From positions 7,916-71,915 of the forward strand of contig CAXBOY010000004.1 of assembly GCA_963977405.1 (NCBI GenBank): DNA of 64,000 nt, given 5' to 3'. The notes beneath the pieces were generated by a model that saw nothing but the letters and a program-made list of their open reading frames with translations, did not search any database and was not told where the DNA came from. Shown piece after piece: positions 35,076 through 43,389 of the stretch; the stretch's first letter is position 1, and each line of letters opens with the position of its first letter. This DNA is from UBA5078 sp963977405 (GTDB lineage: Bacteria > Pseudomonadota > Gammaproteobacteria > Pseudomonadales > Pseudohongiellaceae). The position numbers and the translations under genes are program-made.

Positions 35076-35591
35076 ATGAAAGCCCTACTGCATGCCACAA
35101 GCCTTGTTCTATTCTCGCTGACTCTTGCCGGCTGCGGCTTCTCCCTTAGGGGCAGTGCAAGCCCGGCACTATCGCCTGAGTCGGTGTTTGTGCGCAGCGC
35201 GCAGGAGAATGGTCAACTGAGCCAAGCCCTGCAAACCTCCTTGGTGAATGCGCAGATGCAGCTAGTGCAGACTGCCTCGCAAGCGCGTTACGTCGTCTCT
35301 GTCGGCCAGGAAGACTTCAGCACAACCACCGCTACTGTTAACGGCCGTGCGCGAGCTGCCCAATACACACTCCGCCTAAGCGTTGAACTCGCGCTGGATA
35401 CCCAGGAGCAAAACTTGCTAGCGCCAGAACGCCTAAGTGTGGAGCGTAGCTACTTTGAAGACACTGCCAATATTGCAGGCAGCACACGCGAGGCCGACAT
35501 CCTGCACAACGAGATGCGACAAGAGTTGGTAGATCAAATTCTTAATCGACTGCGTGTAGTTACAGCGGCCCAATCTACTGGGGCCAATTAG
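35076..35591 (+). CDS. lptE: LPS-assembly lipoprotein LptE
   Basis: A 171-residue lipoprotein. Lipobox LAGC at about 17-20 leads into CGFSLRG, the hallmark of LptE (RlpB), which plugs the LptD barrel and helps insert LPS into the outer membrane. The C-terminal part has READILHNEMRQELVDQILNRLR, the usual helix. Its stop shares one base with the holA GTG start, so the two are coupled. leuS normally lies just upstream but is absent. Confidence 0.95.
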   Translation: MKALLHATSLVLFSLTLAGCGFSLRGSASPALSPESVFVRSAQENGQLSQALQTSLVNAQMQLVQTASQARYVVSVGQEDFSTTTATVNGRARAAQYTLRLSVELALDTQEQNLLAPERLSVERSYFEDTANIAGSTREADILHNEMRQELVDQILNRLRVVTAAQSTGAN

Positions 35592-36637
35592 TGAGAATAA
35601 ACTCCGATCAGATTGCGCAATCCAGCGGCTCAAAAATTGCCGCGTTCTATTGGATTGCTGGAGACGAAACCCTCTTAGTTCAGGAGACTTTAACTCAACT
35701 ACGAACCCGTGTGCGCGCGCAAGGCTTTAGTGAATGGGAGCTATTGTTCGTCGATCGAAGTTTCGATTGGCAATCCCTTCTTCAGTCTGGCAATAGTATG
35801 TCGCTTTTCTCCGACAAGAAGATTATCGAGTTGCGCCTTAGCTCGGCAAAGCTAGATGACGCCGGGAAGGCCGCACTTAAGCAGTATCTGCAATCCCCTA
35901 ATCCTGACAATGTACTGATCCTTGTGAGCCCAAGAGTAGAGCCTGCGGCATTGAACACCCAATGGTTCAAGGCCCTAGAATCTGCCGGAGTCTTCGTCAC
36001 TGTGTGGCCGATATATGCAGACAAACTTCCTGCGTGGATACGCAACCGCATGGCGGGTGCGGGCATGTCCGCCGACCCTGATGCCATTGCAGTTTTAGCA
36101 GAGCGCGTTGAGGGTAATCTACTCGCAGCAGATCAAGAAATAGAGAAATTGGCAGTGCTAACGGGTGCCTCCCGCGATAAGAAAATTCATATCGATCGCA
36201 AGCATATCATGAGCTTGGTGGCTGATAGTTCGCGCTATAGCAGCTTCAATCTACTCGATGCAGCCCTAAGCGGCGATGCACGGCGCAGCATCAAGATTGT
36301 CAACGGACTGCGGGCCGAAGGTACCGAGATCTTGCAGCTACTTGGCGCTGTCAGCGCTGAGTTGCGCCGCCTCGTAGCTGTCTCCCATCATGTGGCGCGG
36401 GGCCAGAGCCTTGGTCAAGCCATGAAGAGCGAAGGCGTGAGACGCAACCACGAAAAAGAACTAAGTCAGGCAGTGCAGCGTACTAGTCTTATAGAGTTGG
36501 AGACTATGCTTGGCGATGCGCGACGTATCGATCTCGCCGTGAAGGGCTTATCCCCCGCCGACCCTTGGAGCGAACTGACACAGTTAATCCTGCGCCTATG
36601 TGGTCATCACATTTTGCCTCAGTCGGTGCTATCTTAA
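35591..36637 (+). CDS. holA: DNA polymerase III subunit delta
   Basis: A 348-residue clamp-loader subunit that opens the beta clamp. The N-terminal AAA-like domain has FYWIAGDETLLVQETLTQLR and the beta-binding wrench region SMSLFSDKKIIELRL. The middle and C-terminal helical domains contain VEGNLLAADQEIEKLAVL and SSRYSSFNLLDAALSGDARR. The start is GTG in a TAGTG overlap with the lptE stop. It is 88 bases upstream of fadE. Confidence 0.96.
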   Translation: MRINSDQIAQSSGSKIAAFYWIAGDETLLVQETLTQLRTRVRAQGFSEWELLFVDRSFDWQSLLQSGNSMSLFSDKKIIELRLSSAKLDDAGKAALKQYLQSPNPDNVLILVSPRVEPAALNTQWFKALESAGVFVTVWPIYADKLPAWIRNRMAGAGMSADPDAIAVLAERVEGNLLAADQEIEKLAVLTGASRDKKIHIDRKHIMSLVADSSRYSSFNLLDAALSGDARRSIKIVNGLRAEGTEILQLLGAVSAELRRLVAVSHHVARGQSLGQAMKSEGVRRNHEKELSQAVQRTSLIELETMLGDARRIDLAVKGLSPADPWSELTQLILRLCGHHILPQSVLS

Positions 36638-36725
36638 GGCTAGCGCAAAGCAGACCCTCCTGAAAATCGAGCCTCAGTCTCTGTGCGCTTGCAAAACGCC
36701 TAATAAACAATTGACGGAGCTATCC

Positions 36726-39149
36726 ATGTCGACATTGATGCAACTTCTCGTAATCTTAGCGGTGATTTGGGTACTCGCGTATCAGCGCGCCCGTATGGGG
36801 ACGATACTTGGCTGCATTGCGGTGGCACTTATAACGATGACTTGGTTCGGCGGCATTGCCTGGCTCTTGTGGCTACTATTAATTGGAGTCGCACTTTTCT
36901 ATTTCGAAGATAATATGCGCCGCGAGCGCCTATCACGACCCGTATTTGAATTCTTCAAACGCGTCCTCCCCCCTATGAGCGATACAGAGCAGGAAGCCTT
37001 GGAAGCGGGGGATACTTGGTGGGATGCTGACCTTTTTAAGGGTGCCCCTAACTGGAAAGAATGGCTCGCTATTCCATTTCCCGAGCTCAGCAAGGAAGAG
37101 AATGCCTTCCTAGAAAACCAGACTGAGACTCTCTGTAAGATGCTAAACGACTGGGATATCGTCCACATCGACAAGGATCTCCCCCCACAGGCTTGGGAGT
37201 ATCTCAAGAAAGAGAAGTTCTTTGGGATGATTATTCCCAAGGAATACGGCGGCCTCGGTTTCTCCGCGCTTGCGCACTCAACCATCGTCACTAAGATCGC
37301 CACGCGAAGCGCAAGTGCTGCAGTCACCGCAATGGTGCCCAACTCCCTCGGACCCGCTGAACTGCTGATGAAATATGGTACCGATGAGCAACGCAATCAT
37401 TATCTTCCACGTCTGGCCAGTGGCGAGGATATTCCCTGTTTCGCGCTGACCGGACCTGAGGCTGGCAGCGACGCTGGAGCCATGACTGACACAGGAATCG
37501 TCTGCAAAGGTCAGTTCGAGGGAAAGGAATGTGTCGGTATCTCTATAACCTGGAACAAGCGCTACATCACGCTCGCACCAGTAGCGACAGTACTCGGCCT
37601 CGCATTCAAGATGTATGACCCTGAGCATCTACTGAGTGAGGAGGAAGAGCGCGGCATCACCGTCGCCCTAATTCCCACAAGCCATGAAGGCGTCCAAATT
37701 GGTCATCGCCACTTCCCCATGGGCATGACCTTTATGAACGGCCCTACCCGAGGCGAAAATGTGTTCATTCCCCTAGAGTGGATTATCGGTGGCGTTGAGC
37801 AAGCGGGCCAGGGTTGGCGTATGCTGGTGGAATGCCTCTCGGAGGGCCGCGCCATCTCCCTGCCTGCCTTGAGCACCGCCACAGGCAAGCTTAGTTATCG
37901 CCTTACTGGCGCCTATGCGCGGTTGCGTACGCAGTTCAATCTAGCTATCGGCAATTTTGAGGGAGTAGAAGAGGCGCTCGCCCGCATTGCAGGACACACC
38001 TATCAACTTGAAGCGGCGCGAATAATAACCGCCGGTGCAGTCGATAATCACATCAAACCAGCGGTTGTTTCCGCTATTGCCAAGTATCATATGACCGAAA
38101 AGTCCCGAATCGTGATTCAGGACGCGATGGATGTGCATGCCGGTCGAGGTCTCATAATGGGACCGGCAAACTATCTCGCCCATGCCTATATGAGTATGCC
38201 CATCGGTATTACGGTAGAGGGTGCGAATATTCTTACTAGAAATCTGATGATTTTCGGACAAGGCGCGATCCGCTGCCACCCCTTTATAGCGCGGGAAATG
38301 GTGTCCGCAAAAAACCCTGACGAGGCCGCAGGATTGCGCGAATTCGACAGCTTGATTTTCCGCCATATCGGCTACGGTATTAGTAATTTTGTACGCAGCT
38401 TCAGCCTAGGACTGAGTGGAGGCATGATTGCTGCTCGCCCCGTAAGTGGCAGCAGCGCTAGCTATTATCAGCAGTTAACGCGAATGAGTTCTGCACTAGC
38501 ATTGGTGTCAGATATTTCGATGCTGATGTTTGGTGGCGAGCTCAAGCGCAAAGAAAGGCTTTCGGCACGTCTTGGGGATGTACTGAGTCAACTTTATTTA
38601 GCATCAACTGTGTTGCGCTACTATGAGAACTATCAACGCAATGAGGCTGATCTTCCTTACGTACAATGGAATATCGAGCTTGCACTATTCGAGTGTCAAC
38701 GCGCCTTCAACGACTTCTTCGCAAACTTGACGAATCGCCCAGTGGCGATATTGCTGAAACGAGTCGTGTTCCCATGGGGTGACGCCTATAAGCGCCCCAG
38801 CGACCAACTCGATCACAAAATCGTGCAAACGATGTGGAGCGACAACGAGTTGCGCGAGCGTATTACCCGCTTTGCATATATTGGCAGCGAAGCAAACGAT
38901 CCGGCATTCATCGTGGAGAGCGCATTCATGCAAGTGGTCGCCACCAAGCCCACTAGAGATGCAATACGCAAAGCGATTAAAGAAGGCACCTTAGCCAAGG
39001 ATTTGCCACTGACAGAATTGGCGTCTAAGGCAGTTGAGGAAGGAGTTTGCAAGCAAGAGGCGGCAGATGCCTATATCGCTGCAGAGCAGGCTCGTGACAA
39101 GGCAATTCAGGTGGACGAGCACCTATCCTTGCACTTCAACAAAGAATAG
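36726..39149 (+). CDS. fadE: Acyl-CoA dehydrogenase FadE
   Basis: An 807-residue FAD enzyme for the first step of fatty-acid beta-oxidation. It matches E. coli FadE closely, including the two N-terminal hydrophobic helices (about 3-50), RVLPPMSDTEQEALEAGDTWWDADLF, PCFALTGPEAGSDAGAM, TWNKRYITLAPVATVLGLAFK and VEGANILTRNLMIFGQGAIRCHP. The C-terminal DUF1974 extension is present. The ATG at 36726 follows CGGAG, and the longer frame reaching back into holA lacks family support. The helices imply inner-membrane attachment. Confidence 0.97.
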   Translation: MSTLMQLLVILAVIWVLAYQRARMGTILGCIAVALITMTWFGGIAWLLWLLLIGVALFYFEDNMRRERLSRPVFEFFKRVLPPMSDTEQEALEAGDTWWDADLFKGAPNWKEWLAIPFPELSKEENAFLENQTETLCKMLNDWDIVHIDKDLPPQAWEYLKKEKFFGMIIPKEYGGLGFSALAHSTIVTKIATRSASAAVTAMVPNSLGPAELLMKYGTDEQRNHYLPRLASGEDIPCFALTGPEAGSDAGAMTDTGIVCKGQFEGKECVGISITWNKRYITLAPVATVLGLAFKMYDPEHLLSEEEERGITVALIPTSHEGVQIGHRHFPMGMTFMNGPTRGENVFIPLEWIIGGVEQAGQGWRMLVECLSEGRAISLPALSTATGKLSYRLTGAYARLRTQFNLAIGNFEGVEEALARIAGHTYQLEAARIITAGAVDNHIKPAVVSAIAKYHMTEKSRIVIQDAMDVHAGRGLIMGPANYLAHAYMSMPIGITVEGANILTRNLMIFGQGAIRCHPFIAREMVSAKNPDEAAGLREFDSLIFRHIGYGISNFVRSFSLGLSGGMIAARPVSGSSASYYQQLTRMSSALALVSDISMLMFGGELKRKERLSARLGDVLSQLYLASTVLRYYENYQRNEADLPYVQWNIELALFECQRAFNDFFANLTNRPVAILLKRVVFPWGDAYKRPSDQLDHKIVQTMWSDNELRERITRFAYIGSEANDPAFIVESAFMQVVATKPTRDAIRKAIKEGTLAKDLPLTELASKAVEEGVCKQEAADAYIAAEQARDKAIQVDEHLSLHFNKE

Positions 39150-39156
39150 CGCTAAA

Positions 39157-39172
39157 GAGCCCTGAGGGGCTC
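39157..39172 (-). terminator. Hairpin between fadE and the DUF4404 gene
   Basis: GAGCCC (39157-39162) and GGGCTC (39167-39172) form a six-pair stem with a four-base loop in the 21-base gap between two converging genes. On the minus strand it is followed by TTT, so it may end DUF4404 transcription; on the plus strand only AAATGCCC follows. Confidence 0.45.
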
Positions 39173-39431
39173 AAATGCCCATTTTGCCCAGCGTGTCGAT
39201 CAACTCTCTTATGACACGTTCGGCAACTGGGTGATTCACAGCGAAACGGGCCTCCAAAGCGATCGCATCGTCCATAACGGGTGCGTTGTCGCTTCCTGCA
39301 GAGTCGATCAATGCATCGACATTTCTATCCAATTTTTTCAGCAACGCGATTGTCTCGTTATCGAGTGTCGCGCCGTTATCTAATTCTTTTTGCAACTGTG
39401 CCAAAAGGCTGCGTAGCTTGTCCTGGTTCAA
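39171..39431 (-). CDS. DUF4404 family small protein
   Basis: An 86-residue protein. LNQDKLRSLLAQLQKELDNG at its start and RVIRELIDTLGKMGI at its end fit the DUF4404 family, small helical proteins of unknown function in Pseudomonadales. The TTG at 39431 is preferred because AGGAG lies seven bases upstream and the family begins exactly here. A frame extending 44 codons further carries an unrelated basic segment (MRKPLHWVRLV). It converges with fadE. Confidence 0.72.
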   Translation of the reverse strand: MNQDKLRSLLAQLQKELDNGATLDNETIALLKKLDRNVDALIDSAGSDNAPVMDDAIALEARFAVNHPVAERVIRELIDTLGKMGI

Positions 39432-39684
39432 CTCGTTACTCCTAGCGACACGCTTCTGCGCGTTTGTAAAAGGCAACCACAAATGCCTGTAGAAGGGCGC
39501 AATAGCGGCTCTCACCGCGATTCGCTTAGGGACTAGTCTGACCCAATGCAGGGGCTTGCGCAAGCGCAGAGTCGGCCTCGCAAAGGCTTCGGAGACTACT
39601 TCGTAGTGCGGGAAACATAAGCCCTGAGCACGCAGCGAATTCGCACTCAGGACTTACTAGCGTGTTCTCAAACTACTCTAGCCC

Positions 39685-40317
39685 TTAGGACTGAGCCTCT
39701 ACCTGACGGGCCATACGGCCAAACGCACGCAGCTTGGCGCGCTTGCTGGAGCGACGTGCTCTGTCACGGTAAGCCAAGTAATATTTAGGGATATTAAGCA
39801 GCATCTGCCAACGCGTGGTCACGCTTACTCGGATTGTCGAATGGCTTGTAGTTCCTGCCATCAACATGGGTGCGCCCTCATAAAGTAACTCAGGATTCAT
39901 TAAGCTGTGAATATTACGAACGTTGCTATTTCGTAGATCGGCCATCAAAAGCACAAAATTCTTGCGGGCGAGAAACACATCCATAAGCATATGCGACCAG
40001 ATTCTGTATTGATCGAACGCAGACTTCACCGCAGCGCTAATCCACACCCCATTAACCTCCATCATTTCGTATTGATCATTCTGGAAAAATGGATGAGAAC
40101 TTTTTACAGCATCAGGCACAAACATTAGGCTTCTAAACTGCGGCTTAGTAACGAGCATGTATCCGCCGATCATATCACTCCCTCTGAACACGCCAATGAT
40201 CTTGCTACGCATTGTGTAGTCATAAGGGAGCTTTACACCCACGAAGTTTTCGAATTTCATCAGATAGGTTTCAATCTCGTCTTCCGCCGTCAGAGTCCTG
40301 TACTTGATCGCTTCCAT
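39685..40317 (-). CDS. Unknown protein, possibly acyltransferase (GNAT)-like
   Basis: A 210-residue protein I do not recognise with confidence. It has alternating strands and helices: FRGSDMIGGYMLVTKPQFRSLMFV resembles the central strand region of GNAT or autoinducer-synthase folds, then EVNGVWIS, FVLLMADLRNSNVRNIHSLM, and a basic Arg/Lys-rich C-terminus (YRDRARRSSKRAKLRAFGR). No transmembrane helix or signal peptide is seen. The ATG follows AGGATTAAAA. It overlaps the methyltransferase gene upstream by 47 bases, a strong sign that the two work together. Function unknown. Confidence 0.7.
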   Translation of the reverse strand: MEAIKYRTLTAEDEIETYLMKFENFVGVKLPYDYTMRSKIIGVFRGSDMIGGYMLVTKPQFRSLMFVPDAVKSSHPFFQNDQYEMMEVNGVWISAAVKSAFDQYRIWSHMLMDVFLARKNFVLLMADLRNSNVRNIHSLMNPELLYEGAPMLMAGTTSHSTIRVSVTTRWQMLLNIPKYYLAYRDRARRSSKRAKLRAFGRMARQVEAQS

Positions 40318-40849
40318 TTTTAATCCTAGGTAGGAACATTCCTACATTTTGAATATATTTTCTATACTCTTTTGAGTACACGCTTTTCAAAATAACCCCC
40401 TCTTCTTTCCGCGCAGAAAGGAAATAAAAGGCTATTAAGTAAGCAAGTGTAATCCACAATATCAAGGAGTTAAACAAGAAAGTACTGCTGAGCCAGGCCA
40501 AAATATAAGAGCTATAAAACGGATGTCTTACTATTCGAAATGGACCCGTTGTTACAATACTACCAACCTCATTGCTGAACGCGAAGTCGAGTTTCTTGGC
40601 AGTGAATATTGACCACCAGAATAAAATTAATGAGAGCGTATAAAGGAAAATACTTGCCGCTACGAGCGGCAAGTTTTTGCCGCTCACTGTAAACATCAAT
40701 ATCAACGTCGTTATGATCTGAGTAGCGACGGTCGCATCATAAAGAAGCGCACTAAGACGCGGAGTTCCGGAAGTCATTTTGAAAAAACGAAGGCGTGCCC
40801 AGATCAAGCTCAGGACAATAGCGATATACAAAACGATAGATATAGACAT
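40271..40849 (-). CDS. Isoprenylcysteine carboxyl methyltransferase (ICMT/PEMT)-like membrane protein
   Basis: A 192-residue protein with about five hydrophobic segments (1-20, 36-56, 60-82, 112-143). It carries the ICMT/PEMT signature GPFRIVRHPFYSSYILAW at 102-119, followed by RKEEGVILKSVYSKEYRKYI at 147-166. In this family the RHPxY and EE motifs bind S-adenosylmethionine near the membrane, with O- or N-methylation of a lipid or carboxylate. The substrate here is unknown. The C-terminal tail runs into the next gene by 47 bases, so the pair is coupled. By eye the DNA is more AT-rich than its neighbours. Confidence 0.82.
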   Translation of the reverse strand: MSISIVLYIAIVLSLIWARLRFFKMTSGTPRLSALLYDATVATQIITTLILMFTVSGKNLPLVAASIFLYTLSLILFWWSIFTAKKLDFAFSNEVGSIVTTGPFRIVRHPFYSSYILAWLSSTFLFNSLILWITLAYLIAFYFLSARKEEGVILKSVYSKEYRKYIQNVGMFLPRIKNGSDQVQDSDGGRRD

Positions 40850-41143
40850 AGAAAACTCTGCTTACCTGTTATGTGCGGAAAATAATTGCCGATGGGTCTA
40901 GCACCTAAACCTAGGCACTCCACCCCCCAATATGGCAATGCGATGACCAGAAACGAATGCTCTGGACTGTGAACTAGAACATGCTTATTCGAGTGTTGGC
41001 AAGGCTCCTAGAATTGCTGCCCTTCCCTATTACTGTATAATCACGCCACTTTCGGGGTCGGTAAAAAACGCGATATCCCATTATTATGACGGGCATTTCC
41101 GTTTCCCCAGCACTAAATTGATGCAAGCACACTAGAATGAATA

Positions 41144-42526
41144 ATGAATTCAGATAAATATTCGACTTACTGCCGAGAGCATGTCAAGGAGTTTAGGGAC
41201 GAGCTGAGGGATGAAGCCTCACGCGCTCTGGCAAGTTGGCCCGGCAAATCAGCGGGCCTCCTACTTGTAATATCTTCTGTACTCACCTATCTGAACCTTT
41301 CTGCTAGTGGCAATCCATACGCGTTCAATACTCTCTTTACCTACTCAGTTCCGATACTCCTATTTTTCCTATTCCCAATCTCATCACTCCTAGTATCGAG
41401 ATTAGAAAAATATTCGAGAACAGTCTTAGATCTAATCTGTATCACTACAGTTTTTGGATTCTGTATGACTCTGAGATTCGTGTTCGAACCACACGATTCT
41501 TTAGCTTCACAAGCTGAACTATTCTTAGCTTTGTCGGGACAGATCAACTTTAGTCTCTTAATGGTAACTGCCTTCTCCTATCACACGAGTTATCAGGCTA
41601 CCTTTGTACGCAATGTATTTTTCACAGTCGTCTTTACGACGCTGATTTACATCATAAACCAAGAATATCTGACCACAAATCTAGTCCAAGTAGTCCAAGG
41701 CTTCCTTGCCGGCAGCATTTTTAGCTGGCTGTTCTTCACACGTATTCAGACACGTTTCTACTATAAGTCGATCGACGCAGATACTCGCCAACACCTATAC
41801 AACCAGCTCTCCAAGTTGGTCTACCCTCACCAACTGGAAATGATCAAGTCTGGTGACCAGCTTGAGGAAACAATGCCGGTTGAGAAAGGCCGCGCGATTA
41901 TCAACGTTTTCGATGTGCAGAACTCCAGCGAGATTAAACACGAGCGCACCAAGTCATTTTTTCTCGACGTGTTCCGAGCCTTCTCTCAGATCTGCATGAT
42001 GGGTTATCAGCACAATCCCTTAAAGTCTCGAGCTTTCCGACTTAAAGAGACAGGCGACGGTTTTATAAGCTCAATCGGCTATCCGTTTCTTGCTGACGAT
42101 CCTAATTCGTTAGCAGATCACGCCATCTCAACAGCACTTATCATGTTCAAGGCGTTCAACGAAGAGGTTAAACGCTTCGGATATGCCACGCCGATTAAAG
42201 GTGCAATGGGACTAGCCTTCAACTCAGTACAAGGCACGTTCCAAAGTAGTGGTATCAAGTCATACGATTTGTTTGGTGAGGCTTTGATTCAGGCCTACCG
42301 TTATGAAGAGATTAGGAAGCATCCCTCTATCGCGAAAATCATCAAGGATGCTGCAGCTCTAAAGGGGCTGCAGCATTTCAACATACTAATCATTCAAGAG
42401 GTGATCTACAATTCGCTGAAAGCTGAATACAAAGCCCTGTTTAAGGCCATCGATTTGCAGAAGGGTGGTTTTTCGATCCGCCAAGATATAACGGCGCAGT
42501 GCGTATATTTCCACGTATTGGAATAG
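41144..42526 (+). CDS. Membrane protein with class III nucleotidyl-cyclase-like domain
   Basis: A 460-residue protein. Five to six transmembrane helices lie within about 35-200, followed by a cytoplasmic domain (about 245-460) with the order of a class III cyclase: FDVQNSS (metal Asp257), LKETGDGFISSIG (purine-contact Lys301 and metal Asp305), YDLFG (Asp375) and LIQAYRYEE with Arg386. The transition-state Asn expected before the Arg appears to be Ile382. So it may be a weak or inactive cyclase, or one with a changed mechanism. Transcribed away from the methyltransferase gene across 294 bases. Confidence 0.72.
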   Translation: MNSDKYSTYCREHVKEFRDELRDEASRALASWPGKSAGLLLVISSVLTYLNLSASGNPYAFNTLFTYSVPILLFFLFPISSLLVSRLEKYSRTVLDLICITTVFGFCMTLRFVFEPHDSLASQAELFLALSGQINFSLLMVTAFSYHTSYQATFVRNVFFTVVFTTLIYIINQEYLTTNLVQVVQGFLAGSIFSWLFFTRIQTRFYYKSIDADTRQHLYNQLSKLVYPHQLEMIKSGDQLEETMPVEKGRAIINVFDVQNSSEIKHERTKSFFLDVFRAFSQICMMGYQHNPLKSRAFRLKETGDGFISSIGYPFLADDPNSLADHAISTALIMFKAFNEEVKRFGYATPIKGAMGLAFNSVQGTFQSSGIKSYDLFGEALIQAYRYEEIRKHPSIAKIIKDAAALKGLQHFNILIIQEVIYNSLKAEYKALFKAIDLQKGGFSIRQDITAQCVYFHVLE

Positions 42527-42548
42527 AGTGCGGAGCGTTAAACTAATC

Positions 42549-42591
42549 ATCGTTGAGGGCCTAGCTTTTTGCGCGCACCCTCAACAACGAT
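42549..42591. terminator. Hairpin terminator between converging genes
   Basis: ATCGTTGAGGG and CCCTCAACAACGAT form a 12-pair stem with a two-base bulge around an 18-base loop, followed by TGTTTTATT on the plus strand. It lies just after the cyclase-like gene and before the stop of the converging GST gene, and is the best intrinsic terminator seen in the window. Confidence 0.65.
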
Positions 42592-42598
42592 AAGTGTT

Positions 42599-43222
42599 TT
42601 ATTGTGGCATTAGCGCCAGGGCTTTCTTAAAGCTTGGACGCTGCGATAGCTTAGCTATCCAGCCTTGGATTGCCGGATAGCTATCTAATGCCACAGACGT
42701 GCTCTGACAGGCTTGGAAGTAGGGAAATGCAACGGTGTCGGCAATCGTGAGTTGCTTACCACACAGATACTCGTTCGCAGTGAGCGTCTTCTCTAAGAAA
42801 GGCAGTTGTTGATCTAGAAAACCCTTCGCTTCCGCAATTGCTTTCTCATCAGCTTCCTTCTTGTAGTACTTCATCATCACGACTTCTTGATAGAAATACA
42901 CCGCCAACCAGCGCCCTGCATGATGGCAGGTTAAGTCGATCATTTGATCAATCTGCGCTGCTTCGTAAGGATCTGCCGAGTACAGTTTCTTAGAAGAGAT
43001 ATTAGCAAGATAGCGACAAAGAGATGCACTTTCGAAGAGATAACGACCATCGTGTTCGATCGCTGGCACTTTCCCCAATGGGTGTCGCGCGAGATGTTCC
43101 GCACTTTTATGATCTCCCGCCGCGAAGTCCAAATGGATATAGTCGAAACTTAATCCTAGTTCTTCTGCAGTAAATAGGACCTTCGTGGCATTAAATGTGC
43201 TCGCGCCATAAATCTTAAGCAT
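42599..43222 (-). CDS. Glutathione S-transferase family protein
   Basis: A 207-residue cytosolic GST. The thioredoxin-like N-terminal domain (MLKIYGASTFNATKVLF, then GKVPAIEHDGRYLFESASLCRYLA with the cis-Pro and Glu-Ser glutathione contacts) precedes an all-helical C-terminal domain with YLCGKQLTIADTVAFPYFQ. The class is not certain; it is phi/theta-like by motif. The ATG at 43222 follows CGGAG; a longer frame upstream has no family support. It is divergent from the class V aminotransferase. Confidence 0.9.
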   Translation of the reverse strand: MLKIYGASTFNATKVLFTAEELGLSFDYIHLDFAAGDHKSAEHLARHPLGKVPAIEHDGRYLFESASLCRYLANISSKKLYSADPYEAAQIDQMIDLTCHHAGRWLAVYFYQEVVMMKYYKKEADEKAIAEAKGFLDQQLPFLEKTLTANEYLCGKQLTIADTVAFPYFQACQSTSVALDSYPAIQGWIAKLSQRPSFKKALALMPQ

Positions 43223-43389
43223 AGTGTTCTCTCCGCAAGAGCTAAATGGTAGTGTCAGAGTAAGAGTCAGGGGCGTCGCTTCCATGTCGAAGTCCATACT
43301 CAGATGGGAATAGCTGGGCAATGTACCGAAGCGCAATTTGATAAGCAAGGCGCGGCTTCGGACCAAGAGGAATAAAGAGACTACAATCA

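Noticed and set aside
36600..36725. Extension of fadE back into holA
   Set aside because: FadE begins with its membrane helix at the ATG 36726, which has its own CGGAG site.
39432..39563. 44-codon N-terminal extension of the DUF4404 protein
   Set aside because: The family begins at the TTG 39431 with a well-spaced AGGAG; the extension is basic and unrelated.
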